DNA of 64,000 nt from Prototheca cutis. Lineage: Eukaryota; Chlorophyta; Trebouxiophyceae; Chlorellales; Chlorellaceae. The notes under the pieces are model-generated. The model worked only from the letters and a program-made list of their open reading frames with translations. It ran no database searches and was not told where the DNA came from. Position numbers and translations under genes: made by a program. The stretch's first letter is position 1, and every line of letters starts with the position of its first letter. Shown in pieces: positions 1 to 11,624 of this stretch. Where the stretch lies: the NCBI GenBank assembly GCA_002897115.2, contig BCIH01000006.1, positions 641,499-705,498 on the forward strand, read 5' to 3'.

Positions 1-250
1 AGGGATGGCTGGGGTTCTTACCGTGATGAGGTGCAAAACTGCGTCGTGTTCCAGGCGAGGAGGCGGCGAGCGGGTGTTGCTTATTGTTATGTGCAAGCCC
101 GGTCTCGCACTGGGACTTTTCTGCTTCAACAAGCAATGTATCAGAGATGCGCGTTGGCATGGCATTCGAAACCCCTGCCAGAGCAGGGTCATGACATCCC
201 ATTCAGTCTTCCCTCACATCATCACATACCCATGGTAACCCCCCCTGCAG

Positions 251-2487
251 GAGTTGTTCAAGGTGGCAGCGCGCTTTTACCTGCTCTTCCAGAAGCACAC
301 AACGCCAGAGTTTGCAAGAGAAGAGGGTGAATACCTCATTGCTGGGTGAGATTCATGTGAATTTTCATGCATTGAGGGCCCAGGTTTAGGGTCACACAAT
401 TTAGGAATGATAAAATACACCATTGTTGTGAGAGTCACAACGACACCCTAAGGCCTGTCTCCGAGCAGGAATTACCATTCTGTCCATTACCTGGGCCCCA
501 CGGCAGCCCTGCTGATTATCGACATGCGGACAAACCGTTCAAGAACAGTCTGCATCCGAGAGGCGAGTTTACTAGCTGGGCAGTATACATATATTGAAAT
601 ATTGCTTGTTTTCCTTTTCTATGCTTTTTCTTGAGGCTAGGGGGGGGGCATGGCACGGTAGGCTGTCACAGTTACCACCCCTCTGCCTTCCATACGTCCT
701 TGATCTTTGGGTTCCGGGATCGTCACATGCACCGTATCCCCATGCCATGCAGGGGGACTACCCGCTGCTCAAGAACACGGCGCTCGCACTGCCGGCAACG
801 GTACAGCATCTGGTCGTCGCCTCTGGCGTGCCGCTGGTCTGGCCCAATGTGAGACAACCTCTCTTTTTGTGTGTGCGTGGGGGGGGGGCCTTGAGTAGGA
901 CTTGGCAGGCTCTTTGCAAGGAGTGGATTCATTGGGTATTCCCTGTGCCAGCTGGAATGGTGCACTCACCGAGCTGGGCGTTGGAGTACAAATCAATCCA
1001 CTCATCCTGGTTGAGAGAATGCCTCCAAACAAAACAGATTCCCGCCATGGAGCTATTGCTGCGTGGGCTGGAAAAGGCCATTAACAAGTTCAACTGCTTG
1101 CTCACAACGACGAAAGGGACAGGCACGCTCTGGTAGTGATGTGGGGATGGGGCTTGTGTGGGGCCGGCAAGCCTGGCACTGGAGGGACTTNTCCTTTTGC
1201 TGACGCCCGTGCATCTCGGGGGTTGGAAACACCCTGCCCAGGAGTCCTGGAACTCATCTCTCTGCAATTCTCGTCGACATCCACCAGGGCTTGTTGACCG
1301 CTTTGACCAGCCAGAGATCCTGGATGATCTGCACGATGGGTGGACGGCAGACCTTCACAAGAGTGCGTGTGGTCTTTTCGTTGTTGGGTGCAGGGAAGCA
1401 ATGTATCATGAGTTCATGCCCTGGAATTGTAGCAATTTTGGAGAGTATCGTTGGAGAGGCTCTTGGGTTATGCTGCCGCGGTTGAGAGTGCAGTGATCAG
1501 CTGATCAGGACCTGGTCTGACCGGGGCCCCTCGGCCACGGACATGAGTCATCATCGCTCACGTCGGGGTCAATCAGCATAACACGCACTTCCAGGCCCCA
1601 CGTTTCTCAAATGCCGCCAAAAACACAGAGGAGAAGCGCAAGTTTATCGAGGTGATGCAGGAGATTGCAGACGCACGGGGCCTGCGCATCAGCATCCTCT
1701 CCGGTGATGCCCACGTCGCCGGCGTGGGGAGATTGTACAGTCAGCCAAAGTACAAGCACCTGGAGTGAGTATCCTGTGACGATGGGGCACGGCCTTTTTT
1801 GTGTGTGCTGTGCTGGCTGGTACCCAGACACCATGCCTATTCCCTTGTTGTGCTGCGTGAAAGCCCTGCTCAAGTCCTGAGCGCCCTCCCCCCCCATCCC
1901 CTCGCTCAAAACCACCCTTCCGCGGCCAGGAACGACCCCCACTTTATGCCTCAGATTACATCGAGTGCCATTGTCAACGCGCCGCCTCCACGCACGGTCG
2001 TCAACATGCTCACGAGGCTCAATTTCTCCTGTACGTCATGTGGATACTGCCTAGGGGGTTCTGCTGGGCTTTTGTGTGAGCGGTTTGGCATTGGCTGGTA
2101 CAGTCCGGTTGCGGCACGGAAGGATGTGCTGTTCTGCTTGGTGCACCCCATTTGGCTGCTTGCAAGCACAGCATCTGTTTCTTGCGTACCAGCACCACCC
2201 ACCGCCAGCACCGACCCCCACCATTCTATTAATCACCAAAACGCAGTCCGCATCAACAAGTGGACTCGGCAGAAGATGGTGCGTGCTTTCTGGCCCGAGC
2301 ACGCACGACTGAGCAAGATCCTTCCGCAGCGAAACTGGTGTGACGTGACGCTTGTGGCACCGCCATTCAGTGGGCCGCAGGCTCCGGGAGAGCCCAATTT
2401 TGGGGCCCTGCGGTTCGTCCTCCGAGTCGAGGACCCCTCCAAAAGGTGGGCTTGGGGGGGGGGGGGGGGNNGGGGGGGGGGGGGGGG

Positions 2488-2542
<55 letters not shown>

Positions 2543-2957
2543 CATTGTGGTCTGGCTGAGCTGAGACGGATGAAGTGGGGGTTGGGATTCAGACGCAGCA
2601 GCTGATTGGGGCACCATCCGCCCTCTCATGAGCTCAGCAAGATCATACGCCATTAATAGCCCAGACTTTGCACATTCTTGCAGACGGGGGTTTGCGGAGG
2701 AAACTTACACGATCGTGGTGCCCAAGTTCATCCCTGAGCAAGAGAACCGCATAGACACCAGCAAGCATGCCGCTGCCAAGCGTGTGGCATGCAAGGAGCT
2801 GCAGGGCAGCGGTGTTCGGACGCCAGCAGTCTATTTTTCCCTGGATGGTAGCCCTGGACCCGATGGGGGTGGGGTGCAAGATGGCGACACCTTCGATTCA
2901 CGGTTCCAGCCCAAGGGCGGGCTCAAGGGAAAGCTCGAGTCGGTGCAGGTAGCATAG
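251..2957 (+). CDS. PhoD-like metallophosphatase, 3' part (5' end outside window)
   Basis: Spliced gene entering from the left edge. Exons I can support are about 251-345, 469 to about 575, 753-848, about 1288-1340, about 1595-1764, 1930-2030, 2247-2445 and 2684-2957. Phases fit where checked (345 to 469; 2445 to 2684 joins ag to a, giving Arg). Conserved pieces in order are YLGPTAALLIIDMRTNRS, ILDDLHDGWTADLHK, then ISILSGDAHVAGVGRLYS, the metal-site block of the PhoD-like family (metallophosphatase_2), followed by the C-terminal SSAIVNAPPPRTVVNML block typical of the fungal/algal branch. It likely hydrolyses phosphate esters. The substrate is unknown. The exon joins near 570-760 and 850-1290 are unresolved, and an N lies at 1191. 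Confidence 0.75.
2454..2541 (+). repeat. G homopolymer tract, about 88 nt, with two Ns
   Basis: Almost pure G run, broken by nn at 2470-2471 and one C, starting 9 nt inside the last intron of the PhoD-like gene. The Ns suggest base-calling trouble, so the true length is uncertain. Confidence 0.9.
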
Positions 2958-3634
2958 AGGCTGGTCATTCTGACGACTGCACTGTGCGACTTGACGCTTC
3001 CAAAACATTTATCATTATCTGGGGACGAGTGCCCCACCCCCACTGCACGTTTCCTCGCTGCCCAGGGTCCCCAACCCATCAGAGGGGCAGGAGGAATTTT
3101 GAACGAGTGAACCCTTCCCGTAGACCATGATTGACTGGATAATGCATGCACAAGTGCAGTTTTGCTTTGCATGACGGCCTGCTCGTTCCTAGTTGTTATG
3201 TAGCCGGTTGTCCCCGTGCCAGCTTCGTGGTCTTGCTTCAAGAAACGGGGAACGAAAAACCAACGGACGCTGCTCTCGGAATGCTCGAGCTGAGTGGCCC
3301 ACGGCCCCCAAGGTCTGGCCGAGGAACGCAACCCTGCACCCCGACCCTAACGGATAGGCCATATCACAGTCTGATTTCCATAGTCTAGGTTTCGGGAGTG
3401 GAAATTCGGCAGGGAATTTAGAACCCGTCCACCGCAAACCCAAGGGCTGAGCCGTTCAGAGGTGAGCTTGCGGGAGGCAGGCGCTGAGAAGGAGCACCCG
3501 ATGCGCGGAGCGAGAAGCTAGTTCCCTCCTGCAGTGAACTCTATATGATTGTAATGTATGTTAAAGTGTATTCAAGTGCCAAACAGAACCCCTAACCCCC
3601 GTTCGCCCCGTGCAGCTCAGTTGCTCCTGCGGGC
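2958..3634. other. Intergenic spacer, 677 nt
   Basis: Lies between the stop of the phosphatase gene and the first tetraspan gene, both on the plus strand. Open frames here have no recognisable motif and no coherent splice partners. I see no repeat or RNA gene. Confidence 0.6.
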
Positions 3635-5297
3635 ATGGCGTCGCCGAAGATTGGAGGTAAGAGCTGGGCTCCTGTGCCGATTGGCCGGCGTGGTTTCTGG
3701 AGGTGTCCAGAGGTATCTTACAGCGCTCTGCCACCGCTCCTCCTTGCAGGGAAGGCGCACTGGGGAGCCATCTGGATCCCCTGGATCCTGTTCACAGCAG
3801 GCTGGATCGTCCTGCTCTGTGAGTGGCAATTTTGTGAGGGTGGCTGGGCCCTATCCGCGGAACCTGCACTGATTTGTGAAGTTCGAATGATCAAACATCG
3901 CGTTAACACCATTCATGTCTGATTTCTTGCAGCTGGAGTGGCAACGATGCAGGCGGTAAGGGGGAGGATGGCAAGGCTGCGGTGCTTGTGTTTCTGGGGC
4001 TGGATGCAGCATTTCATGGAACAGAAGTGCTTTGTACAGGAATTGCCTTGCACAGTCTGTTCCTTTGAAAAAGGACACTTTGAAAAAGCCCAAGTCAGTA
4101 GCCCAGCTGCAGAACCCCTACATGACGACGCTATCCCTATGCCCACCATGCAGAACTGCGGGGCATCGCTGGATGTCACCGCGCTGACACGGGGAGGATC
4201 CGTGGGTTACCTGTGAGTTGTGGTGCATGAATGGCGTGACGGCATGGGGTTGATACGTGAGACAAGCTGGAATTCAGGAAAGCCGCTGGATCACCCGAGC
4301 ACGTGCCTCCATCGATGCAGGGCCCCCGTTTCCTGCGACAAGTTTTTTGAGTGTACGTGCTGTTGGTGGTGATGACTGATATTTGAATCTCCACTGGAGC
4401 ATGATGACTTGACGTTGGAATGAAGAAAAAGTGGTGATGGGAGGGACCCGGTCCGTGGTACAGGTGCGTTCGCAGATGACCTCCTTTTCCAATGAACAGC
4501 ATTCACTCCTCCTCCTCGCCAACAGATGCCTGGTGGGCGACCTTTTACTCCCTGTTTGTCTGGGCGGTTGTCCTGGGATTGCTCGTCGCTGCTGACATCT
4601 ACAAGTTCAGGTGAGGGCCAGGAAAGAAACGGAGGATGCGAACACGTCGCTCACGCTCGCATCTTTGCGTATGTGGAAATGGGCATCGTTTTTGCCAGGA
4701 ACCGGGTGCGTGACACTCAGATCCATCTTCAAATCACACACCTCGTGCAGGGCTGGTCTGATTGGCCTGCTGGCCATCGACATTGGCCTGCTCATGGAAA
4801 CCGCCAACACCTTCCTGTGAGCCATTTTGCGTTGTTCATTTGCATGCGTGTGTGCATGTACGAGTGGGGCCACGTGGTTTGGGGGCCAATACCACATCAT
4901 ATGCTTGACATCCCGCATGCGTACCCAAGCGGAGTGCCAAAGATTGGGATGAGCACATGGCGAGCATCCGGGAACTCCGACCGAGAGAACACAACCGATG
5001 CACGGGCAGTGCTGGGCCCTGTTGACTCGGCATGATACTCTCGCTCACACTCTCCTCCCCCGCCCCCATGCAAACCAGGTTCTTCAATGACGTTCAGACT
5101 GGAAATTCGCAGTTCACGGCTGGCACACGCACTACCGTGGCTGGCGCCATCATCACCATTTTTGCCGCCTTTATCCTCATCTTCCTCGTCGGCCTCAACG
5201 ACGAAGAGGCACCCTGGGATGAGAGCCACAAAGGTTTGTGTGGGTTCGGGGTAACTGCGATGTTTCAGGGTGGCATGGGTGTGCTTGTTGCCCGCGC

Positions 5298-5329
<32 letters not shown>

Positions 5330-5506
5330 CACACACATACACGCCCACCCACACCCGCACCCTTCCATGCCCCCCCTTCTCCTCCAATCACCCCCACAGC
5401 GTCGAGGGCGGTGATCAAGGGTGAGAAGGCGCCGCCACCTGACAAATCCAAGGAAACGACGACGTTCGAGGCTCGGGGTCTGCCGACGGAGACGGGCAAC
5501 CCCTGA
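3635..5506 (+). CDS. Four-helix membrane protein, paralog A (205 aa)
   Basis: Nine exons with fully consistent phases: 3635-3656, 3750-3818, 3933-3955, 4154-4212, 4321-4352, 4526-4610, 4751-4816, 5079-5233 and 5400-5506. The product has four hydrophobic segments: WIPWILFTAGWIVLLC; FYSLFVWAVVLGLLVAADIY; AGLIGLLAIDIGLLMET; and IITIFAAFILIFLVGLN. Between helices 1 and 2 it carries the signature CGAS...R.G...YLAPVSC..F, shared with the two neighbouring genes. The short cytosolic-looking tail is rich in Lys and Thr. I do not recognise the family; the four-helix layout resembles MARVEL-type or tetraspan proteins only in topology. No signal peptide apart from helix 1. Confidence 0.75.
5299..5327 (+). 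repeat. C homopolymer, 29 nt, followed by CA-rich tract
   Basis: Lies in the acceptor half of the last intron of tetraspan gene A and is followed by an ACACAC-type stretch to about 5360. It probably acts as part of the polypyrimidine tract. Confidence 0.85.
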
Positions 5507-5977
5507 GGCCTGTGTTCCGGCTGGAGGCATCCTGTGGCCATGCCAGCGCTGTTCGCAGGGCATCGTGCATTAGACGTTACTCATACATTGTCCGACCGAC
5601 ACCAGTCACATGTAACATTCCATGCAATTGTCCGATGGAGCATCACGGTGGAACAGCATTCAGGAGGGTTTTTGTGCACATGTTCCATGGTTGCCCAGGC
5701 ATTCCATGATTGGCTGGGCGTATCTACGGCCCAGTCAGCATAAACAACTCTGTATCAAGTGCATGGCTCTGGATCAGTTGCAGCCATCTGTTCATCGTAC
5801 GGGTATGGAATAATTACATGACGGAAATCTAGTGGGGCAGGTCGGTCACCACTGCTGAAGGACGCAGGGGCCGGCTGGGAAGGGAGGGTGCCAACGTCGC
5901 TGTAAGGCACACACGCCTGCAACATCATGCTCATGCACCCGCTCCCCTTCTTGGCCTTATGGGCCCCCATTCAAAGC
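5507..5977. other. Intergenic region between convergent tetraspan paralogs
   Basis: 471 nt between the stop codons of paralogs A (+) and B (-). It presumably holds both 3' UTRs. I see no further gene, repeat or RNA. Confidence 0.6.
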
Positions 5978-7296
5978 TCAGTTGCTGCTGAGTGGGTTGT
6001 TGTATGTCATGACATTGGCGAGATCTGTCTCAGGGTCGACGTAGACTCCGCCGAGCGTCTCCCCAGTGCGGACGCCCATGCGCTTCATGTGCAGGGTCTC
6101 GTTGCGCTCGTTGTGGATGCCCAGCCCGATGACCACGAACAAGAGGCCGATGACGCCGATGATGGAGCCTGCCGCCACGACGCGGCCTCGGGCCAGCAAC
6201 GCACCTGCAAGCATCGTGGAGGCAAGCGCAGCGGTACTCTTGTTGGCCGCAGCGTGGGAGAGGTGGGTATCACACTTCTGCACACCCTCTCCCCTTGCAA
6301 AAACCCAAAACAGAACACCTGACAATGATACCCCACCGGCGCATCTCACCTGTGACGGTGGGGATGGTGTTAAAGTAGATAAAGCTGTTGATGAGGTCCA
6401 TGAGCAGCACAATCTCCACGGAGATGATGCCGATGAGCCCCGCGCGGAAGCGTGCCACGCCGTTGATCGCAACCAGGATGGGCAGAATTGCNACAATCAC
6501 AAAGACTGCATATCGGTTGCGGTGGTGGGGCTGGCGGTGATGTGTGTGGAGTTAGGGTGCCAAAGCTCGGTTGCATGCAATCGTGCGGTCCATTCCAATG
6601 GGCAATTCGGGGCAGGAACAGAGAGACTCCGCAGCCAACACACGAGCACATGCAAGTCTTGCCACGGCTCTTGATGAACCCCAATATCTCTCCCCCAGTG
6701 AGCACACTCACGGTATACGGTGATCCACCACGTGAAGGCATAAAACCTGTAGCAGGGGAGTTGGGGGGGACGGTGCTGGGGTCATGTCCCGGTGCCATGC
6801 AGCGCACAGCCCCATATGCAGGCCATACTCTCTCCAACTCATTGGGTGTACTTGCTGCAGGACACAGGAGAAAAGTAGCCAGCCGCTCCGGCCCGAACGA
6901 TGGCTGAAGCCCCGCTCGTGTTGCAATCCTGGTGCGTGAATGTCGGGAAGCAGGGGACATGCGTCAGTCAAGATCCTCCCCGCCCTCAGGCCTGGGGTTT
7001 GGTGGAGCCAAGGAACATGCACCAGCAGCAGACACGCATGGATTCGCTGGAACCTCCCCGCCCTGCGCCCGTCCACTCACCGCCTGCACTGCAGCTACTC
7101 CACACAGCAGCAGGAACCATCCGAACAGCGCAATGATCCCTGTGAAGGTACCACGGACGTTTGGTAAGTAAATCGCTTGGGGTTCCAACGAATTCAGTCT
7201 CGCAAAAGCCTCGAGCTGCGATGCCCAAACCCCGGAGCCTCTCAGACACGCACATGGCACGAAGAGCAGGGCGTGGCCCTTCGCGATGGTCGCCAT
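5978..7296 (-). CDS. Four-helix membrane protein, paralog B (198 aa)
   Basis: Six exons, in transcript order 7254-7296, 7081-7139, 6928-6852, 6746-6712, 6505-6350 and 6204-5978; all phases agree. The first 34 residues align without gaps to paralog C and end in the same ..VQA/LQA motif at a splice site. It has the family signature C..SGAS...RAG...YFSPVSCSKFY, then helices FVIVAILPILVAINGVARF, RAGLIGIISVEIVLLMDLIN and SIIGVIGLLFVVIGLGI, and a hydrophilic C-terminal tail of about 47 residues ending at 5978. The N at 6492 falls in a GTN codon, so it stays Val whatever the base. Function unknown. Confidence 0.75.
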
Positions 7297-7784
7297 GACG
7301 TGTAATGTGCACCCTGAACGGATGGTGCGAGTGGATGCTGTCGCGCCGCAGGCCGGGGTGACCCTTGTAAGTTCTCGACAGGACCTGGTGCGCCGAGCCT
7401 GGCGTCTCGAGCTGTCACGTACCTTAGGACACCACTTCCTCGCAACGCCCAGCAACAACTCGCTCCGTATCAACCCTTGGGCAGATAAAGTTGTAATGGC
7501 CAGGTGGTTTGCTGGGAGACTTCGCGGACCTCACGTCCCGGTGCTTCTGTGTGCCCGTTTCTCGGACAGACCCGCTTGCATCCTCCTCGGAGGACCCCGG
7601 AACCCANGCAGAGGCTGGCTCCCCTAGGTTCCGCCTGCACCCCGACACCACAGTCTGCAGCCAGCAATTCTCTGACAGTACCATTACAAGAAATTACAGA
7701 GAGTCTGGGGCGCCCGCGACGCGTGTCACTTGACCTCGCTCGTGAGCCTTGCCTGCCTTACCTCTCCGCTCGAATCCCGCTGCG
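7297..7784. other. Divergent spacer between tetraspan paralogs B and C
   Basis: 488 nt separating the start codons of two divergently transcribed paralogs, so both promoters should lie here. One N at 7608. No clear TATA box or coding motif seen. Confidence 0.55.
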
Positions 7785-8946
7785 ATGGCGGTGAAGGCCC
7801 CGCCGATTCTGTATGCTTGGATCTCTGTCCTCTTTCTGGCGCTGGCATGGGTTCTGATGCTTGCCGGCGTGGGCGCATTGCAAGCGGTGAGTCACGGCGA
7901 CGGTGTGGGGCCCCGGCGCCTGCGTGCCGTCATCCGTTGATGCCCATGAGTGCTGGATGCGACACCTGCTCCCCCTCCCCCCGTCCCCACAGACGTGCGG
8001 CAGTGTTGGTGCTAGCAGCCTGCTGCGCGCAGGCTCCGCCAACTACCTGTAAGCTTTGGGTTTGTGCTTGCCACACGGATGCAGAGCCCTTTGGCTGTGT
8101 AGTATGGGCAGGACGCGTGGCCTTTGTAGCACAAGCAACCGCTCATTGCTCCTTTGCTCTCCCCTTCGCCATTCCTGCAGTGCCCCGGTCTCCTGCAACC
8201 GGTTCTACAGGTGGGATTTGTTTTCGTAGGTGCTGCATGACGTGGGTGTGATGCACGGTGGGTGTGACGGTTGTGACCTACATGTGCTCACCCCTCTCCC
8301 TCGGCCCTGCCCGACTGCTGCAGCTACGTGTGGTGGACTGTCTGGTAAGAGCTTTGTGGTTTCTGATGGTGTACATTGCAAGCCGTCCTTGGTTTCTGGA
8401 TGTGTTTTATTTTTGAGGGGAAGGGGGGGGGGCTGCATCATTTTCGGCATGTGTGCGGGCCAGGTTCTCGTTCCGACCGTACACCCCATCCTTGGTGCCT
8501 GCAGGTACGCCTTCCTGACCCTCATCGTGACCTCTGTCGTGCTTTCTGCGGGCGTTGTGCACAAGTTCAGATATGGCCTCATCGGCATCTTCATTCCCCT
8601 GACGTATCTGCTGATGACCACCTCGTACGCTGTTGCTGTGGTGATGTCGTGGAGGCTGTGACCCAGACCGTGCATGCCGGTCGTGGGGAAGGATGGAAAG
8701 GGATGGCGTTGCCTGAGTGCATCTGCTTGGGCCCAGAAATGGGTCACCAACTCTGGGGCCACGATGACAAAGCGGCATACAATCTGTCACCTTGGTCCCC
8801 TTGAATGCAGTGATGTTGCGCTGGCGCTGTCCAACCTCAACGTTACCCCGCCAAGAGCCAAGACGCTCTTTGCCGGGACCGTCATCTCTTCCATCTTTTA
8901 TGTGGTGCTGATGATCCTGGTTGGAATCCATGTGAGCAGGGTGTGA
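7785..8946 (+). CDS. Four-helix membrane protein, paralog C (165 aa)
   Basis: Six exons with matching phases: 7785-7886, 7993-8048, 8181-8210, 8324-8344, 8505-8657 and 8811-8946. The helices are ISVLFLALAWVLMLAGVGAL; WYAFLTLIVTSVVLSAGVV; YGLIGIFIPLTYLLMTTSYA; and TVISSIFYVVLMILVGIHV. The loop after helix 1 has the family signature CGSVGAS..LRAGSANYLAPVSC..FY. It lacks the long C-terminal tail of paralogs A and B. The 21-nt and 30-nt micro-exons are supported by phase and by alignment to the paralogs. Function unknown. Confidence 0.75.
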
Positions 8947-9465
8947 CTGCATGAGGGGGTTGTATTTCTGGACCACAGAACTAGGCATTTCTGTCACAGT
9001 CAACTGTCTGATTGTGTCGTCACTCACTCGCTGCTGGGGGACATGTGCATCCCAAACAGGATGAACTGGCTGTCTGAGGAGGTGGCTGCGGTTGGTACTG
9101 CTGCTAGACGCTAAGACTGGACACCCAAGACAGGCTGCCCGCGGCAAGCGAGCCTGGCTGTCGGGGAGGATTCCAGCCCCATTGCTGACACATGTGATAG
9201 TTGCGCACACGATTGAGACCCCCACCATTTCTGTAGCAAAGTCTGCCAAAGATGATAGTTGGAGTGGGCTGGCTCTCATGGCACCGGAAGGGTCTTTGGG
9301 GGAGAGAAGGCAATCCCACCCGAAAAAAGGATGGCTAGACCGAAGGATTAAGCTTGCCCGAGGCTGCCCCCCCCCCCGCTTTATTCATACGTCCAGCCAG
9401 ACGGCGCATGGATTTGCAGGATTCATGACGTGCGTGAAGGCGCACGGGCCCAGCATGCGATTGTG
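8947..9465. other. Intergenic spacer, 519 nt
   Basis: Between tetraspan paralog C and the RUS gene, both on the plus strand. Frames here show no protein motif. It holds the 3' UTR of the first gene and the promoter of the second. Confidence 0.55.
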
Positions 9466-10973
9466 ATGCTCGCCGGGTTCAGGACGGCAGTACGCCGTCG
9501 GAACCTGGCCAGCTCGCTCCCCCCACTCGCCTCGCTGGCCTCCTGCCACTGCGTCATACACCTGGAAGATGCCCACAAACATGATACGAGAGGGTTCAGC
9601 ACGGACGATCGGGTCGTGGAGCTCACAGAACAGGGTGAGTGCAGTTACCATGGTGGCTAGGGGTATCCGTGTGTTTGTGTTTGTGAGAGAGCGTCACAAT
9701 GATCTGGCTGCAACAGGTCCCCACGCAAAACCGCACGCCAGCTTTCCATGCCAACCCCCCCATCCCTAAATCCCGTACAGGTGTGCGACTGGGGAATCGC
9801 GACCCCAAGCATGTGCCCAGCTCTCGCCCCATTACGCTGACGGCATCGCTGCTGCGACACGCGCGGCAGACATTCCTACCGGCGGGCTACCCTGCCAGCG
9901 TGCATCCCGGGTACCTGCCCTTTGTGGGCTGGCAGGCACTGCAACACGTTGCAGGCTCTGCCAATGGTGTGCTGGCGTCGACGTGCCTGTTGTGTGCGCT
10001 GGGCGCCGGGGACAAAGGCGCGGCCGCCGCGGCCGGCGCGCTCAACTGGGTGCTCAAGGACGGGCTGGGCCAGGCTGGGACGCTGCTGTTTGCACGCTTC
10101 ATCGCAACCGACTTGGACGTCCACGCACGCTGGTGGTTCATGGCCGCCACGGCGCAGCTCAACCTGGCGGTGGCGCTGGAAATCAGCACTGTGCTGTGCC
10201 CAACCGCGTTTCTCCCCATTGCGGCGCTGGCAAACACGCTGAAGGGCCTGTCCTGGATGGCGGGGGGCTCAGCCCGCGCCCTTTTTAATGCCAGCTTTGC
10301 CGCGGCGGCAAACGTCGCTGATGTGACCGCCAAGGCCACGAGCCAGGCCATCTGCACATCGCTCCTGGGCACCGCGGCGGGCATCGGTCTCGCCGCGGCG
10401 ACGGGTCAAGCCTTTTGGCCCGTCGCTGCCGCCTCTGCCGCGCTGGCTGCCGTCCACATGGGCGCAGGACTGGCCGCCGCACGGCGCGTGCCGCTGGCAA
10501 CACTGAGCCCTTGTCGGGCCGGGATGCTGGTTGGCATTTTCCTGGATGGCGTCGACGCCGGGATCCCAACAATCCTGCCCACTCCGGCAGAGCTGGCGCC
10601 GCACGAACCTCTGCTGGAGGCTCCTGCCGATCCCCTAGCCGTCGGTGTGTCACGGCGCCAGCTGCTGCACATGGGTCAGAAGGAGACTGCGGCCCTGGTC
10701 ACTGCGTGGGCGGGAAGGCACTACGCCCTGCTGCCAGGACGGCCGTGTCGGGTACTGCTGCACGAACATGCGACTGCTGATGACGCGCTGTTAGCTGTGC
10801 TGCACGCGTGCTTGGTGAGGCGAATGTCCGCCGATGCCGATCTCGGCGGCATGTGCCAACTCGCAGACAGGGCCGAGCGCCTGCTGCCGGGGCTCCGGGC
10901 AGCGCTGGTTCAATCTGGCTGGGATATTACCGCGCCCAAGCTAGAGCCCACCCGTCAACGTGCGGTGTGGTGA
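9466..10973 (+). CDS. RUS / DUF647 family protein (453 aa)
   Basis: Two exons, 9466-9634 and 9781-10973, joined g|gt to give Gly. The ATG at 9466 is the first in frame. The core begins FLPAGYPASVHPGYLPFVGW, the hallmark start of the ROOT UV-B SENSITIVE (DUF647) family, and continues through GALNWVLKDGLGQAGTLLFA to a C-terminal soluble domain. RUS proteins in plants are plastid or membrane proteins linked to vitamin B6 homeostasis, auxin transport and UV-B response; which RUS subgroup this is cannot be told. The Ala-rich hydrophobic stretches at about 10150-10500 are probably membrane-embedded. The N-terminal 50 residues could be a targeting peptide. Confidence 0.88.
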
Positions 10974-11624
10974 TTGATTGATTGTGTGGAGCAGAATGCG
11001 GTGTCATTCAATTCCCATGATGTTTGTTGAACTCTCGCGGGAACTCACACGGGCGGCGGCGCAGGCGGCAACTCAATCATCCCAGAACCCCGAGCTCTAC
11101 CAAGTAAATGATCATTCCTGGTGCATATGTGCAGGAGATTCCCATGGGGGGATTTTGTGATGATTTACCACACTTCTAAAACCAATACATGGCCTACGCT
11201 CGGCAGCGGACCCAGCAGAGAAGCGGGACGATGCCCGGTTTGGCCTGACAGCGGCGCAATAACCAAAATTGCTGGGCTGATGTGCGGAAGTCCAGCTTGA
11301 CACATTGTGCATTTGGTGTACGAATCACATCAGAACCTGCTGCCCAATCATCATGTGCCCAACCATACTCGCTGGGCAAAAACCTCTGATCAAAACCCCC
11401 CTCCCGGAGTGAATTGTCCTCACGACATGGTGGGGGTCCTTCAAGGCGGCCTTCCCCCAACTCGCATGTCAGTTCTTGTCCATGGCACGTTTTTTGACGT
11501 CACCTTATCGAGCATTTCCGAGCCGTTGGAGTGTCCAGTGCTGCGGCAAAGCAGCAAGGCCTGGTCACCCTGAGGTGGTTCGGTGCAGCCGCTGGTCTTT
11601 TGGCCTGACCGGGGAGGAGGCGGC
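10974..11624. other. Intergenic spacer, 651 nt
   Basis: Lies between the RUS gene and the MATH-BTB gene. I see no convincing coding exon, repeat or RNA gene. Confidence 0.55.

Noticed and set aside
2051..2653. Proline-rich minus frame of 200 codons
   Set aside because: Its proline run is the translation of the G homopolymer in an intron of the PhoD-like gene.
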